Assembly (NCBI RefSeq): GCF_001426185.1
Contig: NZ_LMRP01000002.1
Coordinates: forward strand, 946,144 to 1,010,143
Source of the DNA: Rhodococcus sp. Leaf247
GTDB taxonomy: Bacteria > Actinomycetota > Actinomycetes > Mycobacteriales > Mycobacteriaceae
Length of the DNA: 64,000 nucleotides
Direction of reading: 5' to 3'
A program made the translations under genes and the position numbers. How positions within the stretch are numbered: position 1 is the first letter of the stretch; the number at the start of each line of letters is the position of its first letter. Shown one piece after another: positions 17,582 through 25,294 of this stretch. Below the pieces are notes generated by a model. That model had not been told where the DNA came from, ran no database searches, and worked only from the letters and a program-made list of their open reading frames with translations.

Positions 17582-18624
17582 CGGATCACGACAACGACGA
17601 CGTCCCCCGCACGTTCCGCCAGGCGGATGTCGAGCAGACGCTCCTCGGCGAGGAGGCGAAGTTTTCGCGAGATCAGGTGGCCGAACGGGCCGGCGTCGAT
17701 CTGGAACGCGCACAACAGCTCTGGGTCGCCATGGGGTTCCCGACGGATCCCGATCCGGATGTCGTCATGTACACCGACGCCGATGTCGACGCGCTGAAGC
17801 TGATCACCACCATGGTCGACACGAACGTGGTCGAGAAGTCGATGGAGGTCGCTGTCGCCCGCACCCTGGGGCAGTCGATGTCGCGCCTCGCGGAGTGGCA
17901 GGTGGGCGTCGTCAATTCCTACATCGCCACCCGTATCGCCGATGCCGAGGCGGCGTCCGAATCGGATCGCGACGCCATCCGCGCCGAGGCCAGAGTCATC
18001 GCCGCGGAGACCGTGCCGTCGATCGAGCAGCTGCAGAACTACGTCTGGCGGCGCCATCTCGCCGCGGCGTCCGGACGCGCGCTCGCGGTGGACGCGTCGG
18101 GCGACACGCGCAACGTCGTGGCGGTCGGCTTCGCGGACATGGTCGGCTACACCTCCCTCACCCGACGTCTCGACGTGGAAGCGCTCACCTCTCTGCTCGA
18201 GGAGTTCGAGTCCGTCGCCACCGGCATCATTGCCCGTGGTCACGGCTCCGTGGTCAAGAACGTCGGCGACGAGGTGATGTTCCAGGCGGCGACGGCCGCG
18301 GATGCCGCCCGGATCGCACTCCACCTGCACGAGGCGTTCGACGACCGCGACGACGTACCGGCGTTGCGCGTGGGTATCGCGGTGGGCCCGGCGCTGGCCC
18401 GTTTCGGCGATCTGTACGGGTCCGTGGTCAACATCGCGGCACGCCTGACCAGCAATGCGCACCCCGGCACGGTCCTCGTGGACAGCGAGACGGCCGACGC
18501 CTTGGCAGGGCAGGACGAGTTCTATCTGAAATCGCTCAGGCCGCTGCGGGTGCGCGGGTTCAGCAAGCTGCGGACCTATGCGCTGCGCTGGAACAAGCAG
18601 AGGGAAGCATCGCCGCCGTCCTGA
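17578..18624 (+). CDS. Class III adenylate cyclase with N-terminal regulatory domain
   Basis: 348 residues, soluble. The first 170 residues are a helical regulatory-type domain (FRQADVEQTLLGEEAKFSRD), like the autoinhibitory halves of mycobacterial Rv1264 and Rv2212. The catalytic domain has both metal aspartates (D187 in FADMVGYTSL, D231 in VGDEVMF), the ATP-specifying pair K227 and D278, and transition-state residues N285 and R289 in SVVNIAARL. All needed residues are present, so cAMP synthesis is expected as a homodimer. Its ATG overlaps the plsC stop by ATGA, an unusual coupling of a signalling enzyme to phospholipid synthesis. Confidence 0.92.
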   Translation: MTDHDNDDVPRTFRQADVEQTLLGEEAKFSRDQVAERAGVDLERAQQLWVAMGFPTDPDPDVVMYTDADVDALKLITTMVDTNVVEKSMEVAVARTLGQSMSRLAEWQVGVVNSYIATRIADAEAASESDRDAIRAEARVIAAETVPSIEQLQNYVWRRHLAAASGRALAVDASGDTRNVVAVGFADMVGYTSLTRRLDVEALTSLLEEFESVATGIIARGHGSVVKNVGDEVMFQAATAADAARIALHLHEAFDDRDDVPALRVGIAVGPALARFGDLYGSVVNIAARLTSNAHPGTVLVDSETADALAGQDEFYLKSLRPLRVRGFSKLRTYALRWNKQREASPPS

Positions 18625-18637
18625 CGTTGTAAAGTTC

Positions 18638-19729
18638 GTGACCGACCCACTCCTCGCCCCCACACGCCTGTGGACGCCCCGTCGGGTCCAGATCACCAAG
18701 TCGGCGGCCGATCTTCCGCACACGGCCGAGATCGTGCGGCGGTGCGAGGCAGCAGGCGTCACCGAGATCGACGTCCTGACGGCCGACCGACTCACCGGCC
18801 TGCGAGGCGAGTCCGAGCGCGAGACCTATGCGCGTGCGAAGTCGACGCTCGCCGTCGTCGTGGCGCCGCCCAGCGCCTTGAAGCCGCAGCCCATCCCACC
18901 GAGCGCGGACTGGCGCATCGATCTGGCCAAGGGATGTCCCGCGCACTGCCAGTACTGCTACCTGGCCGGGTCTCTGTCCGGCCCGCCCGTCACCCGCGTG
19001 TACGCCAACCTCGACGACGTCCTGGCGCCCATCGCCTCACACGTCGGCCGCGGCACCATCACCAGCGGCACCGCCGAGCGCGGACACGAGGGCACGACCT
19101 TCGAGATGTCCTGTTACACGGATCCTCTGGGGATCGAGCACGTCACCGGCTCGCTCGCCGCGGCGATTTCCCGCGTCGGCAGCGGGGAGTTCGGTTCTGG
19201 CGCCTCGCTGCGCTTCACCACCAAGTTCGACGACGTCACCGAGCTGGTCGGCCTCGATCACGGCGGACGCACCCGCGTGCGCCTGTCGGTCAATGCTCGC
19301 GACATCGGCAACCGTTTCGAGGGCGGAACCGCCAGGATGCCGGCACGCATCGCCGCCCTGCGTGCGCTGGCCCTGGCCGGGTACCCGGTCGGTGTGACCA
19401 TCGCGCCGATCATGCCCGTTCCCGGCTGGCAGGAGCAGTACGGCGACCTCCTCGCCGACATCGCGTCCGCAGTGGCGGACGTTCCCGACGTCGACCTGAC
19501 GGCCGAGATCATCACCCACCGGTTCACGCCGTCCAGCAAGGACGTGTTGCTGAGCTGGTACCCGGCCACGAAGCTCGAGATGGACGAGGACGCGAGGTCG
19601 GCGAAGCGCTCGAAGTTCGGCGGCGTCAAGTACGTCTACCCGAAAGCGACGATGGCGGAGATGAAGTCGTGGTTCACCGCCGAACTCGAGCGCGTCCTAC
19701 CCGCGGCGCAGCTGCTGTACTGGACCTGA
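18638..19729 (+). CDS. Spore photoproduct lyase family radical SAM protein
   Basis: 363 residues from GTG 18638. The radical SAM motif is CX3CX2C (C100, C104, C107 in KGCPAHCQYCYL). C159 in FEMSCYTDPLGIEH aligns with the H-atom donor Cys141 of Bacillus SP lyase (segment resembling ACTSDIVGIDH), and LRFTTKFDDV matches the following SPL segment. SP lyase reverts the thymine dimer spore photoproduct. These bacteria do not sporulate, so the substrate is open, but the chemistry looks intact. It is 13 bp after the cyclase and 1 bp before nei, which supports a DNA repair role. Confidence 0.85.
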   Translation: MTDPLLAPTRLWTPRRVQITKSAADLPHTAEIVRRCEAAGVTEIDVLTADRLTGLRGESERETYARAKSTLAVVVAPPSALKPQPIPPSADWRIDLAKGCPAHCQYCYLAGSLSGPPVTRVYANLDDVLAPIASHVGRGTITSGTAERGHEGTTFEMSCYTDPLGIEHVTGSLAAAISRVGSGEFGSGASLRFTTKFDDVTELVGLDHGGRTRVRLSVNARDIGNRFEGGTARMPARIAALRALALAGYPVGVTIAPIMPVPGWQEQYGDLLADIASAVADVPDVDLTAEIITHRFTPSSKDVLLSWYPATKLEMDEDARSAKRSKFGGVKYVYPKATMAEMKSWFTAELERVLPAAQLLYWT

Positions 19730-19730
19730 C

Positions 19731-20534
19731 GTGCCCGAGGGTGACACCGTCTTCGCACTCGCGGCACGGTTGCGTGCGGCACTCGACGGCAAGGTCCTTA
19801 TCGCGGGGCGATTGAACGTCCCCGCACACGCCACCGCGGATCTCGCCGGTCGCACCGTCCTCCGCCACCGCACGCACGGGAAGCACCTGCTGACGGACAT
19901 CGACGGCGATCTCACCCTGCGCACCCATCTGAAGATGACCGGGTCGTGGACGATCACCCGACCCGGCCGTCACCTTCCCCGTCGACTCGATCCGGACGTC
20001 CGTGTCCGGCTCGCCGTCAGGGACGGCCCGACGGCGTACGGCCTGATGTTGCCGGTCGTGGACTTCTCCACCACGGCCGACGCCGACGCCGGGCTCGCCT
20101 ACCTCGGGCCCGACCCGCTGCACGACGACTTCGATGCCGCACTCGCGGCGGCCAACGTCCGACGCGATCCCCGTCCGGTCGTCGCGGTGCTGCTCGATCA
20201 GCGCGTGATGGCGGGACCCGGCAACCTGTGGGCGAACGAACTGTGTTTTCTCCGCGGTCTCGGCCCGTGGGTCCCGGCGACCGAGGTCGACGCCGACAAA
20301 TTGGTGGCCTTGACCCGGAAAGCGATGCGGCACTCCGTCTCCACTCCGCGGGCCATGCAGGTGACCACCGGGGACACGCGGCCCGGTCGACAGCACTGGG
20401 TCGCCGGTCGCGCCGGCAAACCCTGCCTCCGATGCGGCACGACGATCCGCGTCGTCGCCGAGGTGCCCGGGGATCCGGAGCGACGCCGTACGTGGTGGTG
20501 CCCGCACTGCCAACCCGGGCCGGAGCGAGAATGA
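19731..20534 (+). CDS. nei: Endonuclease VIII-type DNA glycosylase/AP lyase
   Basis: 267 residues. The mature N-terminus PEGD gives the catalytic Pro2 and Glu3 of the Fpg/Nei family. The helix-two-turn-helix segment MAGPGNLWANELCF and the zinc finger CLRCGTTIRVV...WWCPHC are complete. The second residue pattern (PEGDTV) points to Nei rather than MutM (PELPEV). It excises oxidised pyrimidines and cuts the abasic site by beta,delta-elimination. GTG 19731 follows the upstream stop by one base and is followed 4 bp later by the aldolase gene. Confidence 0.93.
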   Translation: MPEGDTVFALAARLRAALDGKVLIAGRLNVPAHATADLAGRTVLRHRTHGKHLLTDIDGDLTLRTHLKMTGSWTITRPGRHLPRRLDPDVRVRLAVRDGPTAYGLMLPVVDFSTTADADAGLAYLGPDPLHDDFDAALAAANVRRDPRPVVAVLLDQRVMAGPGNLWANELCFLRGLGPWVPATEVDADKLVALTRKAMRHSVSTPRAMQVTTGDTRPGRQHWVAGRAGKPCLRCGTTIRVVAEVPGDPERRRTWWCPHCQPGPERE

Positions 20535-20538
20535 CTCG

Positions 20539-21642
20539 GTGATCTCTCTGCATGACAGCACCGTCCGCGGTTTCGCGTCCGACAACTATGCGGGCGTGCA
20601 CCCGGAAGTCCTCGACGCTCTCGCCGCCGCGAACGGCGGTCACCAGGTCGCGTACGGCGGAGACGACTACAGCAGGCGTCTGGACGAGGTCTTCGTCGAG
20701 CATTTCGGTCCGGACATCGCCGTCTTCCCGGTCTTCAACGGCACCGGCGCCAACGTCGTCGGACTGCAGTCGATGCTCCCCCGCTGGGGCGCCGTCGTCT
20801 GCGCGTCGACCGCCCACATCAACGGCGACGAGGGCGGGGCACCCGAGCGAGTCGGCGGCATCAAGCTGCTGACGGTCGACTCACCCGACGGGAAGCTGAC
20901 CCCGGAGCTGATCGACCGCGAGGCGTACGGCTGGGGCGACGAGCACCGCGCGCAGCCGCTGGTCGTGTCGATCACGCAGTCCACCGAACTGGGCACCGTC
21001 TACACGCCGGACGAGATCAGGGCCGTCGCGGACCACGCTCACGGATACGGCATGCGACTGCACGTCGACGGAGCTCGCATCGCGAACGCGGCCGCGGCGC
21101 TCGACGTTCCGCTCCGCGCCATCACCACGGATGTGGGTGTCGATGTCCTGTCCTTCGGCGGCACCAAGAACGGCCTCATCTTCGGCGAGGCCATCGTGGT
21201 GCTCGACCCGTCGGCGTCCGAGGGGATCACGTACCTGCGCAAGCTCGATATGCAGCTGGCGTCGAAGATGCGGTTCGGTGCCGCTCAGCTCATCGCTCTG
21301 CTCGAGCCGGGTGAGGACCGCGGGTTGTGGTTCCGCTCGGCGTCGCACGCCAACTCGATGGCCGCCCGTCTGCGCTCGTCCCTCGAGGCACTCGTCGACG
21401 CGGGCGACGCACCGGGCCTCGGGTTCAGCCAACCGACACAGGCGAATGCCGTCTTCGCCACCCTGCCGGCCGGTGTGGCGGACCGCCTCCGCGAGCGCTT
21501 CCGGTTCTACGACTGGGACGCCTCCCGCGGCGAGGTCCGCTGGATGTGTTCCTTCGACACCACCGAGGCCGACGTCGAGAGGTTCGTCGAGGCGATCCGC
21601 ACGGAGCTGGCGCGTGCCGATTCAGCGATATGGCAAGGTTGA
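20539..21642 (+). CDS. ltaE: Low-specificity L-threonine aldolase
   Basis: 367 residues. PLP fold-type I beta-eliminating lyase family: Schiff-base lysine K210 in SFGGTKNGL, PLP-binding Asp in LHVDGARIANA, and FNGTGANV for phosphate contact. It cleaves threonine and allo-threonine to glycine and acetaldehyde, or runs in reverse. A start region SDNYAGVHPEVLDA is typical. The gene lies 4 bp after nei and 33 bp before threonine synthase, so synthesis and cleavage of threonine are encoded side by side. Physiological direction cannot be read from sequence. Confidence 0.9.
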   Translation: MISLHDSTVRGFASDNYAGVHPEVLDALAAANGGHQVAYGGDDYSRRLDEVFVEHFGPDIAVFPVFNGTGANVVGLQSMLPRWGAVVCASTAHINGDEGGAPERVGGIKLLTVDSPDGKLTPELIDREAYGWGDEHRAQPLVVSITQSTELGTVYTPDEIRAVADHAHGYGMRLHVDGARIANAAAALDVPLRAITTDVGVDVLSFGGTKNGLIFGEAIVVLDPSASEGITYLRKLDMQLASKMRFGAAQLIALLEPGEDRGLWFRSASHANSMAARLRSSLEALVDAGDAPGLGFSQPTQANAVFATLPAGVADRLRERFRFYDWDASRGEVRWMCSFDTTEADVERFVEAIRTELARADSAIWQG

Positions 21643-21675
21643 CCGCGCCTCCACCCGGACGAAGAGAGTCACGTG

Positions 21676-23121
21676 ATGCAGTATCAGTCGACGCGGGGTC
21701 ACAACCTGCCCCAGCACTTCTCGGACATCCTCCTCGGAGGTCTCGCGCCCGACGGGGGCCTCTACCTGCCGTCGGAGTACCCGCAGCTGACCGCCGACGA
21801 GCTCGAGTCGTGGCGCGGGCTGTCCTACGCCGACCTCGCGTTCGCGGTCCTCTCGAAGTTCGCGGACGACATCCCGGCCGACGATCTCCACGACATCACG
21901 CGCCGCACGTACACCGCCGAGGTGTACTGCAACGGCCGCGAGGGTGACGACGTCTCGCTGATCACCCCGCTGCGCACTCTCGGAGACGAGGACGGTGCAC
22001 CGCTGAAGCTGCTCGGACTGTCCAACGGGCCCACGCTGGCCTTCAAGGACATGGCCATGCAGCTCATCGGCAATCTCTTCGAGTACACCCTCGCCGCGAG
22101 CGGCAACGAGCTGAACATCCTGGGCGCCACCTCCGGGGACACCGGTAGCGCCGCCGAACACGCGATGCGGGGCAAGAACCGTATCCGCGTCGTCATGTTG
22201 AGTCCGCACGGACGGATGAGCAGCTTCCAGCGCGCCCAGATGTTCAGCCTGCAGGACGACAACATCGTCAACCTGGCCGTCGAGGGCAACTTCGACGACT
22301 GCCAGGACATCGTCAAGGCGGTGTCCAAGGATGCCGAGTTCAAGGCACACCACGCGATCGGCACCGTCAACTCCATCAACTGGGCTCGCGTCGTCGCGCA
22401 GGTCGTCTACTACGTGCACGGGTGGCTGCTCGCCACCGACGGACCCGGACAGAAGGTGTCGTTCTCGGTCCCGTCGGGCAACTTCGGCAACGTCTGCGCC
22501 GGACACATCGCACGATGCATGGGCCTTCCCATCGATCAGCTGGTCGTCGCGACGAACGAGAACGACGTCCTCGACGAGTTCTTCCGCACCGGCGTCTACC
22601 GCCCGCGGTCGCCCGCCGAGACGCACCACACCTCGAGCCCGAGCATGGACATCTCCAAGGCGTCGAACTTCGAGCGCTTCCTCTACGACCTGGTCGATCA
22701 GGACGCGGCCCGGCTCGGCGAGCTGTTCCGCGCGCTCGACACCGACGGCGGCTTCGACTTCTCCGGCACCGCGGAGTTCGATCGGATCGCCGAGTTCGGC
22801 TTCGTCTCCGGGCGCAGTACGCACGCCGATCGCGTCGCGACGATCCGCGACGTGAAGGACCGCTACGGGGTGACCATCGACCCGCACACGGCCGACGGCG
22901 TCGTCGTGGCCCGCCGCAATCTTCGGGAGGGCATCCCGATGATCGTGCTGGAGACCGCACTGCCGGCGAAGTTCGCGGACATCGTCCGCGAAGCTCTCGG
23001 TGAGGAACCCGAACGGCCGGCGGCCTTCGACGGCATCGAGGATCTTCCGCAGCGTTTCGACGTCGTTCCCGCGGACGTGGAGCGCGTCAAGGCCGTCATC
23101 GTCGAGCACACCGCGCGCTGA
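21676..23121 (+). CDS. thrC: Threonine synthase (long form)
   Basis: 481 residues from ATG 21676 (a GTG directly before it is also possible). It converts O-phospho-homoserine to threonine with PLP. The cofactor lysine is K124 in TLAFKDMAM, the phosphate loop is SGNFGNVCAG, and ATSGDTGSAA is the conserved substrate loop. The N-terminal domain QYQSTRG...LAPDGGLYLP marks the long E. coli/corynebacterial type, not the short 350-residue actinobacterial form. It is not linked to hom or thrB here. GAAGAGAG lies about 7 nt upstream. Its stop overlaps the VOC gene start by one base. Confidence 0.93.
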   Translation: MQYQSTRGHNLPQHFSDILLGGLAPDGGLYLPSEYPQLTADELESWRGLSYADLAFAVLSKFADDIPADDLHDITRRTYTAEVYCNGREGDDVSLITPLRTLGDEDGAPLKLLGLSNGPTLAFKDMAMQLIGNLFEYTLAASGNELNILGATSGDTGSAAEHAMRGKNRIRVVMLSPHGRMSSFQRAQMFSLQDDNIVNLAVEGNFDDCQDIVKAVSKDAEFKAHHAIGTVNSINWARVVAQVVYYVHGWLLATDGPGQKVSFSVPSGNFGNVCAGHIARCMGLPIDQLVVATNENDVLDEFFRTGVYRPRSPAETHHTSSPSMDISKASNFERFLYDLVDQDAARLGELFRALDTDGGFDFSGTAEFDRIAEFGFVSGRSTHADRVATIRDVKDRYGVTIDPHTADGVVVARRNLREGIPMIVLETALPAKFADIVREALGEEPERPAAFDGIEDLPQRFDVVPADVERVKAVIVEHTAR

Positions 23122-23555
23122 TGCCGATCCGTCTGGAGAACGTCGGGATCGCCGTCCGCGATCTCGACGCGGCCGTCGCGTTCTTCACCGACCTCGGACT
23201 GACCCTGCTGGGCCGCGACACCGTCAGCGGTGAGTGGGCCGATACCGCCGTGGGAGTCGACGGCAATCACGCGGACATCGCGATGCTCGAGACTCCGGAC
23301 CGGACCGGCCGCATCGAGCTGTTCCAGAACCGCCATCCCACGATGATCGAGGCGGAACCGACGCTCCCGTATCAGGTCGGCATGCACCGGGTCGCCTTCG
23401 CTGTGGACGACATCGACGAGGCGCTCGCGATCGCCGCCCGGCACGGGTGCTTTCCGCTGCGCGGTGTCGCGAACTACGAGGGCGTGTACAAGCTGACCTA
23501 CCTGCGCGGTCCCAGCGACATCATCGTCATGTTCGCCCAGAAGTTGGTCGACTAG
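23121..23555 (+). CDS. VOC (glyoxalase/epimerase-fold) protein with altered metal ligands
   Basis: 144 residues with two beta-alpha-beta-beta-beta repeats of the vicinal-oxygen-chelate fold, most like methylmalonyl-CoA epimerase (ENVGIAVRDLDAAVAFF and HRVAFAVDDIDEALA). Two of four usual metal ligands are changed: N7 stands where His is normal and M137 where Glu is normal; E66 and H89 remain. Metal-dependent catalysis is therefore doubtful, and a binding or different lyase role is possible. Last gene of the 13.9-23.6 kb run. The next gene is convergent, 26 bp away. Confidence 0.8.
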   Translation: MPIRLENVGIAVRDLDAAVAFFTDLGLTLLGRDTVSGEWADTAVGVDGNHADIAMLETPDRTGRIELFQNRHPTMIEAEPTLPYQVGMHRVAFAVDDIDEALAIAARHGCFPLRGVANYEGVYKLTYLRGPSDIIVMFAQKLVD

Positions 23556-23581
23556 CCAACTCTCCGAGCGTAATTCGGTGA

Positions 23582-24643
23582 TCACGAGTCGGCGTGGTCC
23601 CGCGTGTCGTCCAATCGGCCGGCCGCCGCGCGTCGACGCAAGAACTCGCGGTGTCCGAACGTCGCGCAGAGAATCTGCTCCTGGTCGGCCACGGTGCTGC
23701 CGACGGCACCCGCCACGGTGCCCAGCGATGCCGAGAGCCATGCCAGGCGCACGTAGTCGGCGACGTTCGCCGAACGCCCGATCCGTTCGGACAGGAACGA
23801 CGGAGAGATCACCACCGCGGCCGCGGCGCCGACCACCAGGAACAGGACCGCGTACATGGTGACGACTCCGGCGACGACCGTACCGAGGGTGGCGAGGTTG
23901 TACATCGTGCGGTCGATCCCTCGCTCGCGCCGAGTGCGCTTCTCCCACAGACTGTTCGGGAAGATGAGCCACGCTGTGACGGCGAGCAGAGCAGTGGCGG
24001 ACACCGCGGTCAGGCGCACGATCGACATCGACGCCGCCATCTGCCAGATGCTCGAGTAGAAGAGGCCGAATGCGGACGTCGCAGTCGCCGCGGCGAGCGC
24101 GCCCGACAGCGTCGGTACCAGCCTCCACGGGCGGTTGGTGCGGATCATGCCCGCGACCACCCGCGCATGCCCCAGCAGGGCGGGCGCCACCAGGGCGTCG
24201 TGGCCGGACACGGTGGACCAGTGCGCCAGACCGGTGGCGGGATCGGGTCGGTCGACACCGGTGGAGTCGCGCAGCGCGCCCAGAGCGGCCAGCGTGACGG
24301 CGCGCGCACGTCGCGCGACCCGGTGGATGCCGAACGACGGGACGTAGATCACCACCATCGACGGCCGGACTATCTCGGCGAGGACGGGGCGCGAGCGCAC
24401 ACGGCGCGGTATCTCGGAGACACACACAGTCACGGTGTCCTCGCTCCCTCCGGTGTGACCGAGCAGGGACGACCAGGTGTCGAGATCAGGGCTTCCGCTC
24501 CGCACCGGAGGCAGGGGGACGGTCACCCGGTGGACGGTGAGCAGATCTCCGTCGCGCGTGGTCGATCCGTCGAGACCGGTGACGATCGAGTCGGCGACGG
24601 TCGCGGCGAAGCCACGATCGGTGGCAACTCTGACAGCGGGCAT
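23582..24643 (-). CDS. Membrane protein of unknown function
   Basis: 353 residues. The first 165 residues are soluble-looking (DLDTWSSLLGHTGG, RPSMVVIYVPSFGIHRV). They are followed by four or five hydrophobic helices between 180 and 310 (LSGALAAATATSAFGLFYSS, LTAVSATALLAVTAWLIF, VVAGVVTMYAVLFLVVGAAA) and a basic C-terminal tail. I do not recognise the family. It lies 51 bp downstream of the MarR gene on the same strand and may be co-transcribed with it. ATG 24643 is the only convincing start. Confidence 0.7.
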   Translation of the reverse strand: MPAVRVATDRGFAATVADSIVTGLDGSTTRDGDLLTVHRVTVPLPPVRSGSPDLDTWSSLLGHTGGSEDTVTVCVSEIPRRVRSRPVLAEIVRPSMVVIYVPSFGIHRVARRARAVTLAALGALRDSTGVDRPDPATGLAHWSTVSGHDALVAPALLGHARVVAGMIRTNRPWRLVPTLSGALAAATATSAFGLFYSSIWQMAASMSIVRLTAVSATALLAVTAWLIFPNSLWEKRTRRERGIDRTMYNLATLGTVVAGVVTMYAVLFLVVGAAAAVVISPSFLSERIGRSANVADYVRLAWLSASLGTVAGAVGSTVADQEQILCATFGHREFLRRRAAAGRLDDTRDHADS

Positions 24644-24694
24644 CCGGCTCGGCTACCCGTCGAGCCCGATCGGAAACTGTGCGGTTGCCGAGCA

Positions 24695-25195
24695 TCATTC
24701 GGCGCTTTTGATCTCCCGGTGATACGTCTGCATCGCATCGGTGAGCGCACCGAAGACGCGGTGCGCCGCGGCCAGGTCGTCGTCCGGGAGGTCCGCGAGA
24801 GACTGTGAGACGTGCTGCCCCAGCGGACCGAAGAACTGTCGAGCGACGTCCATTCCGGGCTCGTCGTAGCGGAGAATGACGCGTCTACGGTCACGGACGT
24901 CGGGTTCGCGGCGGATGTGGCCGGACACGATCATGCGTTCGACGAGGTAGGTCATCGCCGCGGACGACAGTCCGAGCAGTGAACCCAATTCACCGGGAGA
25001 GACGGGGCGTCCGCCGACGTCGGAGACCATGATGTGCAGCAGAGCCCGGAAGTCGTTCGCATTGAGGTGGTGCCGAGCTCCGAACACTCGTCCCAGCTGA
25101 TCCGACTCCGCGGTCATGGCGCGCATGTCGGCGGCGATCAGCGATTCGAGTTCGCGCCGTGCGGCATCGCCGTCCGACCGATCCAGCTCCGACAC
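24695..25195 (-). CDS. MarR-family transcriptional regulator
   Basis: 166 residues. Winged helix-turn-helix: VSPGELGSLLGLSSAAMTYLVERM is the recognition helix region and REPDVRDRRRVILRYDE the basic wing, typical of MarR. The family binds palindromes as a dimer and is released by small phenolic or hydrophobic ligands. GTG 25195 is chosen over ATG 25199 (other frame) because AAGGAG is 5 nt upstream. It is divergent from the MMPL-lipocalin operon across a 99-bp gap with an AT-rich palindromic patch, so it probably controls that exporter and itself. Confidence 0.9.
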   Translation of the reverse strand: MSELDRSDGDAARRELESLIAADMRAMTAESDQLGRVFGARHHLNANDFRALLHIMVSDVGGRPVSPGELGSLLGLSSAAMTYLVERMIVSGHIRREPDVRDRRRVILRYDEPGMDVARQFFGPLGQHVSQSLADLPDDDLAAAHRVFGALTDAMQTYHREIKSAE

Positions 25196-25257
25196 TCATG
25201 CTCCTTCGCGAACCCCGGCGTCAGCGTACTCGCCACACTGCCGTCCATATTACTTCA

Positions 25258-25274
25258 GTTGCTTAATGATCAAC
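25258..25274. promoter_or_regulatory. Candidate MarR operator
   Basis: GTTG-cttaatgat-CAAC, arms of 4 bp inside a 31-base AT-rich island in an otherwise GC-rich gap between the divergent MarR and MMPL genes. MarR dimers often bind such partial palindromes. It ends 20 nt before the MMPL GTG start. Confidence 0.4.
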
Positions 25275-25294
25275 AGACTGAGACACTGGCGGGC

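Noticed and set aside
23556..23581. Terminator between the VOC gene and the convergent membrane protein gene
   Set aside because: Only a 4-bp stem (ccga/tcgg) is present, too weak to support.
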